Assembly (NCBI GenBank): GCA_012514865.1
Contig: JAAYZO010000440.1
Location: 1 to 12,596 of the forward strand
Source of the DNA: Lentisphaerota bacterium
GTDB lineage: Bacteria; Verrucomicrobiota; Lentisphaeria; Oligosphaerales; JAFGRS01
DNA length: 12,596 nt
Direction: 5' to 3'
A model generated the notes under the pieces. That model did no database searches and was not told the origin of the DNA. It worked only from the letters and a program-made list of their open reading frames with translations. Shown in pieces: positions 1 to 6,752 of this stretch. Position 1 is the stretch's first letter. Every line of letters starts with the position of its first letter. The position numbers and the translations under genes were made by a program.

Positions 1-42
1 TCCGACGGGTCCGACTGGTCCGACTGGTCTGACTGGTCTGAC
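1..42 (-). repeat. 9-bp tandem repeat in parC tail, copy A
   Basis: The plus strand shows a 9-bp unit TCYGACTGG repeated about 4.7 times, with the first unit degenerate. In the parC frame it encodes Thr-Ser-Gln or Thr-Ser-Arg triplets (residues 799-811). The array begins at the window edge and may continue outside it. Confidence 0.9.
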
Positions 43-2434
43 GGATCTCCCCCGCCGGGCCGCTGGCCTCGCCCGGTCCGGCGGGCTCGGTGGCGTCGCG
101 GGTCGAGCGAGCGCGGCGTGCCTTGGGCGCCGCGGCTGGGGTCTCGGCCGGTGCTGCCGCGGCCGGGGGGGCGTCCTCGGCGGGGCTCTCGGCCGGCGCG
201 GTTGTCTGACTGGTCTGACTGGTCTGACTGGTCTGACGGATCTCCCCCGCCGGGCCGCTGGCATCGCCCGGCCCGGTGGGCTCGGCGGGCTCGCCCGGCT
301 CGCCCGGTTCGCCCGGCCCGGCGGGCTCGGTGGGCTCATCCGGCTCGGGGCTCTGGGCGGTGCCGCGGTCGACGAGGGTGACTGACTCGACCGGGTAGGG
401 GCTGACCTTGAAGCCGCGGGCGGTGGATGAGCGCAGTTCGATGTCGTCGAAGGCGACGCGGACGCTCTCGAGTTTGCGCCGCGCGTTGGGCTTGAGGACG
501 AGGTCGACGACGACGCCGCGGTTGGTGTAGAGCGCCTCGATGAGGCAGTTCTTCGGGAGCGAGGCGTACTCCTTCTCCATGATATAGCGGTCGACGCGGA
601 AGCGTTTGGCGTAGAGGGTGCCGTTGCGGCGGTCGCGGTAGAGGATGGAGTAGATCTGTTCGCGGTCGGCGCGGAGGAGGTACTTGACCGGTCCGACGTA
701 GAGTTTCTGGGGCACGGCGATGACCGAGAAGACGCCGTCGTTGCGCAGGAGGAGGAGCCGGTCGAACTCGCTGCAGAGGAGGGGCAGGTCATTGCGGCTG
801 GAGTTGCGCACATCGCTGCCGACGAACTGGTTGGCGCGGTCGTGTCCGACGCGGAGGTTGCGGAGGGCGACCTCGCGGGCGTCGACCTGTTCGAGGTTGG
901 TGATGCGGGTGCGTCTGGAGAAGGCCTTGCCGAAGCGTGTGAGGAGGCTCTCGATGTAGGCGATCGTGAAGTCGACGAGGTGTGCCAGGTGGTGTCGGGC
1001 CTCGTCCATGCCCTGGAGGATCTTCTCGATTTCCTCGCGATTGCGGTCGATATCGAAGCGCGAGATGCGGCGGATCTGGATCTGCAGGAGCTTCTCGATA
1101 TCCTCGTCGGTGATGTCGCGGCGGAGCTGGTCGCGGAAGGGCTTCAGGCCGCGGCGGACCTCGCCCATGACCGCCTCGATGGTCTCGGCCTCCTCGATGC
1201 GCTTGTAGATGCGGTGCTCGATGAAGAGCTGCACCAGGGTCTTCTCGTGGAAGCGCTCCTGGAGTTTGCCCAGCTCGATCTCGAGTTCACGGCGCAGGTA
1301 CTCGAGGAGCTTCTCGGTGTTGCGGCGCAGGACCTCGCTGACGGTCATCTCGACCGGGGTGTTGTCGCGGATGACCATGATGGTCGAGTTGACGGCGACC
1401 TGGCAGTCGGTGTAGGCGTAGAGCTGTTTGATGGCCTCATCGGCGTGCACACCGCGGGGCAGGAGGACCTCGATCTCGACATTCTCGGCGGTGTAGTCGT
1501 TGAAGCCGGCGATCTTGATCTTGTTGCGTCGCGCCGCGTCCTCGATGGAGGCCATGAGCGACTCGGTGGTGGTGGTGGCCGGGACCTCGCGGATGACCAG
1601 GCGTTTGTCGGAGTCGACCTCGATCTTGGCGCGCAGCACGACCCGGCCGCGGCCGTCGTCGTACTCGCTGACGTCCATGAGGCCGCCCTGCTGGAAGTCG
1701 GGGTAGAGCTTGAAGGGCCGCTGGCGCAGGATGGCGATCTGGGCCTTGAGCAGCTCGTTGACGTTATGCGGCAGGACGCGCGTGGTCATGCCGACGGCGA
1801 TGCCCTCGGCGCCCATCATGAGCAGGGCCGGGACCTTCGCCGGCAGGGTGACCGGCTCGCGGTTGCGGCCGTCGTAGCTGTCGACGAACTCGGTGATCTC
1901 CGGGTTGAAGAGCACCTCGCGGGCCAGGGGCGTCAGGCGGCACTCGATGTAGCGCGCGGCCGAGGCCGGGTCGCCGGTGAGGATGTTCCCGAAGTTGCCC
2001 TGGCGGTCGATGAAGTAGTCCTTCGCGGCCAGGACGACGAGGGCGCCGCCGATGGAGGCGTCGCCGTGCGGGTGGTACTGCATGGTGTGGCCGATGACGT
2101 TGGCCACCTTGTGGAAGCGCCCGTCATCCATGACGTGCAGCGAGTGCAGGATGCGGCGCTGCACCGGCTTCATGCCGTCGTCGACGTCGGGGATGGCGCG
2201 GTCCTTGATGACGTAGCTGGCGTACTCGATGAAGTGCTTCGCCATGAGCTGGCGCAGGCCATCCGAGTCGTCCGCCGGGTGCGCCGGCAGGGTCAGCGCG
2301 CCGCTGTCGCCGCCGTCGCCGCTGCCGCCATCGCCGCCGGTCGCGGTCGCGACGTCATCCGAGTCCTCGGGGCTCGAGCCCCGGTCCTCGGCATCCTCCG
2401 GCGAGGGAGGCAGGGTATCGTGGTCGTCCGGCAT
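1..2434 (-). CDS. parC: DNA topoisomerase IV subunit A (ParC), 3' end outside window
   Basis: Breakage-reunion subunit of a type IIA topoisomerase, which cuts and rejoins DNA and decatenates chromosomes together with ParE. At least 811 residues are visible in one uninterrupted frame. Residues 1-63 are an acidic, Gly-rich extension. The conserved domain starts near M64 (AKHFIEYASYVIKDRAIPD), followed by YHPHGD (120-125), the catalytic pair R161-Y162 in ARYIECRL, and GAEGIAVGM. A coiled-coil region spans roughly residues 330-500, and a short C-terminal domain of the Bacteroidetes ParC type spans about 530-690. No GyrA box is seen, which argues against gyrase. From about 690 onward there is a low-complexity Pro/Glu/Gly/Thr/Ser/Gln tail that continues past the window edge. 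The start at 2434 lies 28 bases after the parE stop, with a weak GGAAAA upstream; M64 (2245) is an alternative start. The quinolone-contact Ser and acidic positions are Ala126 and Gly130. Confidence 0.93.
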   Translation of the reverse strand, partial: MPDDHDTLPPSPEDAEDRGSSPEDSDDVATATGGDGGSGDGGDSGALTLPAHPADDSDGLRQLMAKHFIEYASYVIKDRAIPDVDDGMKPVQRRILHSLHVMDDGRFHKVANVIGHTMQYHPHGDASIGGALVVLAAKDYFIDRQGNFGNILTGDPASAARYIECRLTPLAREVLFNPEITEFVDSYDGRNREPVTLPAKVPALLMMGAEGIAVGMTTRVLPHNVNELLKAQIAILRQRPFKLYPDFQQGGLMDVSEYDDGRGRVVLRAKIEVDSDKRLVIREVPATTTTESLMASIEDAARRNKIKIAGFNDYTAENVEIEVLLPRGVHADEAIKQLYAYTDCQVAVNSTIMVIRDNTPVEMTVSEVLRRNTEKLLEYLRRELEIELGKLQERFHEKTLVQLFIEHRIYKRIEEAETIEAVMGEVRRGLKPFRDQLRRDITDEDIEKLLQIQIRRISRFDIDRNREEIEKILQGMDEARHHLAHLVDFTIAYIESLLTRFGKAFSRRTRITNLEQVDAREVALRNLRVGHDRANQFVGSDVRNSSRNDLPLLCSEFDRLLLLRNDGVFSVIAVPQKLYVGPVKYLLRADREQIYSILYRDRRNGTLYAKRFRVDRYIMEKEYASLPKNCLIEALYTNRGVVVDLVLKPNARRKLESVRVAFDDIELRSSTARGFKVSPYPVESVTLVDRGTAQSPEPDEPTEPAGPGEPGEPGEPAEPTGPGDASGPAGEIRQTSQTSQTSQTTAPAESPAEDAPPAAAAPAETPAAAPKARRARSTRDATEPAGPGEASGPAGEIRQTSQTSRTSRTRR
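28..262 (-). repeat. In-frame direct duplication in parC tail, 195-bp spacing
   Basis: Bases 28-67 and 223-262 are identical (40 bases), and the similarity continues with scattered single changes to about 85 and 280. The offset of 195 bases equals 65 codons, so the frame is kept. Both copies encode a Ser-Gly-Pro-Ala-Gly-Glu-Ile-Arg segment running into the Gln-Thr-Ser repeats. This points to an internal duplication of a tail module, with diverged sequence between the copies. Confidence 0.85.
205..237 (-). repeat. 9-bp tandem repeat in parC tail, copy B
   Basis: Three perfect TCTGACTGG units plus a partial fourth lie on the plus strand. In the parC frame they encode QTSQTSQTSQT, residues 734-744. 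The units are identical at the DNA level, which suggests recent expansion by slippage. Confidence 0.9.
266..349 (-). repeat. Collagen-like Gly-Glu-Pro repeat segment in parC tail
   Basis: In the parC frame this stretch reads PEPDEPTEPAGPGEPGEPGEPAEPTGPG, here broken as PEPDEPTEPAG followed by PGEPGEPGEPAEPTGPG. The central GEP triplets are encoded by a near-perfect 9-bp DNA repeat. It resembles bacterial collagen-like low-complexity sequence, but it is too short and irregular to claim a triple helix. Confidence 0.7.
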
Positions 2435-2462
2435 GGGTTTTCCGCAGGTTGATCGGCGTCGT

Positions 2463-4295
2463 TCAGATCAGGTTCTGCATGATATAGCGGCGCCGTTCGG
2501 GGGTATTCTTGCCCATGAAGAAGTCCAGCATGCCGGGCACGGCCCGCTGGTTCTCCACGGTGACTTTCAGCAGGCGCATGTCGTCGCCGATGAACTGTCC
2601 GAACTCGTTCGGCGAGATCTCGCCGAGGCCCTTGAAGCGCGTCATCTCGGCGCCGCGGCCGAGACGGGCGCTGGCGGCATCGCGCTCGCGCTCGTCGTAG
2701 CAGTACACGGTCTCGCGTTTGTTGCGCACGCGGAACAGCGGCGTCTCGAGCACGAAGAGGTGCTCCGAGAGCACCAGTTGCTCGAAGAAGGTCAGGAAGA
2801 AGGTCACCATCAGGTTGCGGATGTGCATGCCGTCGACGTCGGCGTCGGTGGCGATGATGACCTTGGAGTAGCGCAGGCCCTCGAGGCCGTCCTCGATGCC
2901 GAGGGCGCGCATGATGAAGTACAGCTCCTCGTTGCTGTAGACGGTCTTGCGCAGATGCCCGTGGCAGTTCAGCGGCTTGCCCTTGAGGCAGAAGATGGCC
3001 TGGGTCTCGACATCGCGGCAACTGATCAGCGAGCCGGCCGCCGACTGGCCCTCGGTCAGGAAGACCATCGACTCGCCGCCGCGCCAGCACTTGGCCTTGC
3101 GGCCGCCGGCCGGGACGTCGTCGTTGAGGTGGAACTTGCAGTCGCGCAGCTTCGGTATCTTGAAGCTGGCCTTGCGGGCGTTCTCCTTGGCCTCGCGCTT
3201 GACGAGCTGGATCTCCTTGCGGACCTTCTCGTTCTGCTGGACCTTCTCGAGGAGCCGTTCGCGGACCTCGTGGTTCTGGTAGAGGTAGCGGGCCACGACC
3301 TCCTTGACCCTGGCCACGATCTCCGGTCGGATCTCGGTGTTGCCGAGTTTGTTCTTGGTCTGCGATTCGAAGACCGGCTCCTTCAGGCGCACGGCCACCG
3401 CCCCGACGATGCCGTTGCGCACGTCGTCGGCGTCGAGGCTGCGCCCGGCGACCTCGTTGACGCCCTTGAGGATGCCCTCGCGGAAGGCCGACTCGTGGGT
3501 GCCGCCGTCGTTGGTGTACTGGCCGTTGACGAAGGAGTAGTAGGTCTCGCCGAAGCTGTTGGTGTGGCAGAAGGCGAACTCGAGGAAGTCCTCTTTGTGG
3601 TAGACGATGCCGTAGAGGACGTCCTCGTGGACCTTCTCGCGCAGGAGGTCGAGGATGCCGTCGCGCGAGTAGAAGCGTTCGCCGTTGAGGTACAGCGACA
3701 GGCCGCTGTTGAGGTAGGCGTAGTTCTGCAGCCGTCGCCGCAGGAACTTCTCTTCGAAACGGAAGCCGTCGAAGAAGCGCGCCGCCGGCAGGAAGCTGAC
3801 CTCGGTGCCGTCGGGGTCGGGGCTGGCGCCCTCCTCTTCCTCCTGCAGGGCGCCCTCGGCGAAGACCAGACGACGGAAGCGGCCGTCACGCACCGACCGG
3901 ACCGTGAAACGTTCCGACAGCGCGTTGACGGCCTTGAGGCCGACGCCGTTCAGACCCACCGAGTACTGGAAGGCCTCGGTGTTGTACTTGCCGCCGGTGT
4001 TGATCTGCGAGACGCACTCGACGAGCTTGCCGAGGGGTATGCCACGGCCGTAGTCGCGCACCGTCGCCGTACCGTCGGCAGCGATGGCGACATCAATACG
4101 CCGGCCCTGCTTCATGATGAACTCATCGACGCTGTTGTCGATGACTTCCTTCAGCAGGACATAGATGCCATCGTCAGGATGCTCGCCGTTGCCCAGCCGG
4201 CCGATGTACATCCCTGGACGCGTCTGGATGTGCTCCAGGGAACTGAGAGTCTTGATGTGGCTTTCGTCGTAACGGGCGTCGTGGTCCTTGGTCAT
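2463..4295 (-). CDS. parE: DNA topoisomerase IV subunit B (ParE)
   Basis: ATPase subunit partnering ParC: ATP binding closes the clamp and drives strand passage. It has 610 residues, close to the usual ParE length. The GHKL ATPase domain shows E50 and N54 in KEVIDNSVDEF, D81 in DYGRGIP, and the lid glycines GLNGVGLKAVNALS at 114-127. The transducer holds the QTK loop (QTKNKLGN, K314). The TOPRIM domain has E415 in EGQSA and the metal aspartates D484/D486/D488 in ATDADVDG, then FKGLGEISPNEF near 554-565. TQAIFCLKGKPLN is of the ParE type seen in Bacteroidetes. The second acidic residue of the common EGDSA motif is Gln here. The ATG at 4295 lies 27 bases after the preceding stop, and parC follows after 28 bases, so the pair is probably co-transcribed. 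The ribosome site is weak. Confidence 0.96.
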   Translation of the reverse strand: MTKDHDARYDESHIKTLSSLEHIQTRPGMYIGRLGNGEHPDDGIYVLLKEVIDNSVDEFIMKQGRRIDVAIAADGTATVRDYGRGIPLGKLVECVSQINTGGKYNTEAFQYSVGLNGVGLKAVNALSERFTVRSVRDGRFRRLVFAEGALQEEEEGASPDPDGTEVSFLPAARFFDGFRFEEKFLRRRLQNYAYLNSGLSLYLNGERFYSRDGILDLLREKVHEDVLYGIVYHKEDFLEFAFCHTNSFGETYYSFVNGQYTNDGGTHESAFREGILKGVNEVAGRSLDADDVRNGIVGAVAVRLKEPVFESQTKNKLGNTEIRPEIVARVKEVVARYLYQNHEVRERLLEKVQQNEKVRKEIQLVKREAKENARKASFKIPKLRDCKFHLNDDVPAGGRKAKCWRGGESMVFLTEGQSAAGSLISCRDVETQAIFCLKGKPLNCHGHLRKTVYSNEELYFIMRALGIEDGLEGLRYSKVIIATDADVDGMHIRNLMVTFFLTFFEQLVLSEHLFVLETPLFRVRNKRETVYCYDERERDAASARLGRGAEMTRFKGLGEISPNEFGQFIGDDMRLLKVTVENQRAVPGMLDFFMGKNTPERRRYIMQNLI

Positions 4296-4322
4296 CGCGG
4301 TCTCTGACTCACCCCGGCCGGG

Positions 4323-4559
4323 TCAGTCCTCGTCGTCGTCGATGTCGTCCTCATCGAGGTCCTCGTCGTCGTCGTCGGCGGCCACGGCGGTATCGACATC
4401 CAGGTCCAGTTCGTCTTCGTCATCGCCCTGGTCGTCGGCGAGATCGTCATTGAGGGCACTGAGCAGGGGCGCACCGCACTCCGGACAGAGGCCGTCGTCG
4501 TCCTCGACATCACTCATCAGGACCTTGCACTCACAATACGGGCAACGGATGGTTTCCAT
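4323..4559 (-). CDS. Small zinc-ribbon protein with acidic C-terminal tail, function unknown
   Basis: A 78-residue protein that I do not recognise as a named family. The N-terminus carries two CxxC knuckles, C6-C9 and C25-C28 (CPYC and CPEC), spaced like a rubredoxin-type zinc ribbon, with an extra C11. From about residue 33 the chain becomes almost purely Asp/Glu, ending in long acidic runs encoded by GAC/GAT/GAG triplets. The start at 4559 has a clear GGGAGA site nine bases upstream. It lies between rho and parE, in the same direction and only 27 bases before parE, so it is probably part of the same transcript. By analogy, small acidic zinc proteins can bind polymerase or nucleic-acid enzymes as DNA mimics, but nothing here shows a partner. 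A simple metal-binding or chaperone role is equally possible. Confidence 0.82.
   Translation of the reverse strand: METIRCPYCECKVLMSDVEDDDGLCPECGAPLLSALNDDLADDQGDDEDELDLDVDTAVAADDDDEDLDEDDIDDDED
4327..4380 (-). repeat. Asp/Glu-coding trinucleotide repeat
   Basis: Runs of GTC and CTC/ATC triplets on the plus strand encode the Asp/Glu tail of the zinc-ribbon protein. This is a simple-sequence tract, possibly length-variable, and any change by whole triplets keeps the frame. Confidence 0.7.
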
Positions 4560-4568
4560 AGGTAACAG

Positions 4569-4574
4569 TCTCCC
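4569..4574 (-). promoter_or_regulatory. Ribosome binding site of the zinc-ribbon gene
   Basis: GGGAGA on the minus strand, nine bases before the ATG at 4559. It fixes the start of the short protein and rules out the longer open frame reaching to 4907, which would overlap rho. Confidence 0.65.
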
Positions 4575-4695
4575 GGCGGCTGACGTGCGTCCCTCCGGTC
4601 CGCCCTGGCCGGCCTGCCACGACACGCCCCGCCCTCGACGGGTGCGGCGTCCTTCCCGGCAGCCTCCGGCGGCACGACAGACCACGGGTTCCCGG

Positions 4696-6660
4696 TCACT
4701 GCATCTGCAGCGAGAGCAGGAACTCGATGTTGCTGTTGGTCTTCTTGAGCTTGGTGATGAGCAGTTCCATGGCTTCGACAGTAGGCACACCGTTGAGCAC
4801 CCGTCGCAGGGTCCAGACCCGCTCCAGCTCGTCCGGGTGCAGCAGCAGCTCTTCGCGCCGCGTACCGCTCTGCTCGATATTGATGGCAGGATAAATGCGT
4901 TTGTCAACCAGGCGCCGGTCCAGATGCAGCTCCATGTTGCCGGTGCCCTTGAACTCCTCGAAGATGACCTCGTCCATGCGGCTGCCGGTGTCGATCAGGG
5001 CCGTCGCCAGGATGGTCAGGCTGCCGCCCTCCTCGATATTGCGGGCGGCGCCGAAGAAGCGCTTCGGCTTGTGCAGGGCATTGGCGTCGACACCGCCGGA
5101 GAGGATGCGGCCGCTATGCGGCTCGATGGTGTTGTAGGCCCGCGCCAGGCGCGTGATGCTGTCGAGGAGCACGACCACATGCCGGCCGTGTTCGACCTGG
5201 CGCTTGGCCTTCTCGATGACCATCTCGGCGACCTGCACATGGCGGTCCGGCGGCTCGTCGAAGGTGCTGCTGACGACCTCGCCCTGGACCATGCGGCGCA
5301 TGTCGGTGACTTCCTCGGGGCGCTCGTCGATGAGCAGGACGATCAGGACGATGTCGGTGTTGTTCGCCGTGATGCTGTTGGCGATCTTCTGCAGCAGCAC
5401 GGTCTTGCCGGTGCGCGGCGGGGCCACGATCAGGCCGCGCTGGCCGCGCCCGACCGGGGTGACCAGGTCGACCACGCGCATGCTGATCTCCTCCTTGCCG
5501 CGCTCCAGAATCAGGCGCTGCGTCGGGAAGAACGGCGTCAGGTTCTCGAAGGGGACCTTGCCCTTCTTCAGCTCCGGGGCCTCGCCGTTGATCGACTCGA
5601 CCTTGAGCATGGCGAAGAAGCGTTCCTTCTCGCGCGGCTGCCGGATGGCACCCATGACCGTATCGCCGGTGCGCAGCGAGAAGCGCCGCACCTGCGACGG
5701 GCTCATGTAGATGTCTTCCGGGCAGGGCAGGTAGCTGAAGCCCGGGCTGCGCAGGAAGCCGAAGCCGTCCGGCAGGACCTCGAGGGCGCCGCCGCCGTAG
5801 AGGACGCCGTTCTTCTCGTTGCCGCTCTTGATGATCTCGAAGATCAGGTCGTGCTTGCTGAGCGAGCCGACGCCCTCGATATTCAGGTCGATGGCCATCT
5901 GCGTCAGGGCGGTCATCTCCATGTTCTGGAGTTCGCGCAGGTCGAGGTTGGGCAGGGGGTTGGCGCTGACGGTGCCGGCGGCGACGTCCTGGGCCTCGTC
6001 GCTGTCGACGGGGGCGCCGACGGGCTCGACCGGGGGCGTCGCGGCGGCGGGCCGCACCATCTCGGCCGGTGCCGCGCCGGGGGCGCCGGCGGGCTGCCGG
6101 TGGTTGCCGTCGACATTGCCGCGGTTGTCGTTGCTGGCGCGGTTGCCGCGGTTGTCGTTGCCGTCGACATTGCCGCGGTTGTCATTGCTGGCGCGGTTGC
6201 CGCGGTTGTCGTTGGCATCGGCATTGCCGCGGTTGTCGCCGCGGCCGCGGCGGAAGTTGCGGTTATTGTCCTGGCGGTTGCGGTTCTCGTGGCTGCGTCC
6301 GCCGCTGCCGCCGCCCTGGCGCCGGCCGCGCTGGCCTTCGGGGCGTGCCGGTCGTTCGCGGTTGGCGACGTCACGGGAGGCGGTATCGCGGTCGCGCAGG
6401 TCCTGAGCCGGCCGCTCGGCGGCTGGCGGTGTGCCGGCGGGCCTGGCCTGGGGCGGCCGGTCGGCGGCCTCGGGGCCGGGCTCCGCCGGGGCGCGCGGTG
6501 CCGGCGCACTCGCCGGCGGCTCGGCCGGTGCGGCAGGCGGTGCCGGCGGGCGCGGTGTGGCAGCGCCCTCGGCGGGCGCCGCGCCGGGCGTATTCTGCGC
6601 GGCGCGCGGCTCGTCCTGGGGGGCAGCCTGAGGGGCGTCTGTGTCGGCGGACTTGGCCAT
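4696..6660 (-). CDS. rho: Transcription termination factor Rho with long disordered N-terminal extension
   Basis: Hexameric RNA-dependent ATPase that loads on nascent RNA and ends transcription. It has 654 residues, against about 420 for E. coli Rho; the excess is at the N-terminus. Residues 1-90 are Ala/Pro-rich, 105-190 are Arg/Gly/Asn-rich with five 9-residue repeats, and 191-235 are again Ala/Pro-rich. The Rho N-domain starts near 240, and the RNA-binding cold-shock-like fold spans about 285-365 (LPDGFGFLRSPGFSYLP). Walker A is APPRTGKT (413-420) and Walker B is VLLID (441-445). LLDSITRLARAYN follows near 498, then the Q-loop segment SGGVDANALHKPKRFFG and TGSRMDEVIFEEFKGTGNMEL, so it appears catalytically complete. 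The start at 6660 was chosen for its AGAGGAA site seven bases upstream; the frame is open to 6744, but that part looks like leader. It sits 87 bases downstream of coaE. Confidence 0.97.
   Translation of the reverse strand: MAKSADTDAPQAAPQDEPRAAQNTPGAAPAEGAATPRPPAPPAAPAEPPASAPAPRAPAEPGPEAADRPPQARPAGTPPAAERPAQDLRDRDTASRDVANRERPARPEGQRGRRQGGGSGGRSHENRNRQDNNRNFRRGRGDNRGNADANDNRGNRASNDNRGNVDGNDNRGNRASNDNRGNVDGNHRQPAGAPGAAPAEMVRPAAATPPVEPVGAPVDSDEAQDVAAGTVSANPLPNLDLRELQNMEMTALTQMAIDLNIEGVGSLSKHDLIFEIIKSGNEKNGVLYGGGALEVLPDGFGFLRSPGFSYLPCPEDIYMSPSQVRRFSLRTGDTVMGAIRQPREKERFFAMLKVESINGEAPELKKGKVPFENLTPFFPTQRLILERGKEEISMRVVDLVTPVGRGQRGLIVAPPRTGKTVLLQKIANSITANNTDIVLIVLLIDERPEEVTDMRRMVQGEVVSSTFDEPPDRHVQVAEMVIEKAKRQVEHGRHVVVLLDSITRLARAYNTIEPHSGRILSGGVDANALHKPKRFFGAARNIEEGGSLTILATALIDTGSRMDEVIFEEFKGTGNMELHLDRRLVDKRIYPAINIEQSGTRREELLLHPDELERVWTLRRVLNGVPTVEAMELLITKLKKTNSNIEFLLSLQMQ
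6103..6237 (-). repeat. Five 27-bp tandem repeats in rho
   Basis: Five contiguous 27-bp units encode DNRGNxxxN (Rho residues 142-186). The variable triplet alternates ADA, RAS, VDG, RAS, VDG, so units 2-3 and 4-5 form a 54-bp higher-order duplication that is nearly identical at the DNA level. The segment is rich in Asn, Arg, Gly and Asp, as expected of a disordered RNA-binding region. Confidence 0.92.
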
Positions 6661-6667
6661 GACCCGG

Positions 6668-6674
6668 TTCCTCT
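6668..6674 (-). promoter_or_regulatory. Ribosome binding site deciding the rho start
   Basis: AGAGGAA on the minus strand ends seven bases before the ATG at 6660. It is the strongest Shine-Dalgarno match in the region and supports this start over the upstream ATG at 6744. Confidence 0.7.
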
Positions 6675-6704
6675 GCTCGCACTTGGTCCAGTGCTGTCCT
6701 CGCC

Positions 6705-6722
6705 CGGGCCGCAGCCGGCCCG
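6705..6722 (-). other. Stem-loop between coaE and rho
   Basis: Perfect 7-bp inverted repeat CGGGCCG / CGGCCCG around a 4-base loop, in the 87-base gap between coaE and rho. No U-run follows, so it is not a typical intrinsic terminator. It could act as an intercistronic RNA-processing or stabilising hairpin, or as part of rho autoregulation; this is inference. Confidence 0.45.
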
Positions 6723-6736
6723 CCCGCGGGGATGGT

Positions 6737-6752
6737 TTCGACAAGGCTCAGG
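6737..6752. repeat. Short motif resembling a widespread REP-like element
   Basis: TTCGACAAGGCTCAGG lies across the coaE stop codon. From memory it resembles the TTCGACAAGCTCAG sequence found as short interspersed repeats in many unrelated bacterial genomes. Only a single arm is visible here, so the match may be chance. Confidence 0.25.

Noticed and set aside
118..381. Plus-strand frame with Ser-Asp-Trp repeats opposite the parC tail
   Set aside because: The repeat lies in frame with parC on the minus strand, which has no stop through the region; the plus frame is Arg/Pro noise without a ribosome site.
842..2452. A 536-codon plus-strand frame opposite parC
   Set aside because: The minus strand encodes ParC with its catalytic Tyr and HPHGD motif; the plus-strand product is Ala/Asp/Val-rich without any motif.
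2229..4307. A 692-codon plus-strand frame opposite parE
   Set aside because: It is the antisense shadow of a complete ParE; no ribosome site or recognisable domain.
4560..4695. A terminator or small gene in the 136-base gap between rho and the zinc-ribbon gene
   Set aside because: GC-rich with several short partial stems but no stable hairpin with a U-run, and no ORF with a ribosome site.
6103..6237. Regular 27-bp repeats that could suggest a CRISPR array
   Set aside because: The units are contiguous, with no spacers, and keep the Rho reading frame.
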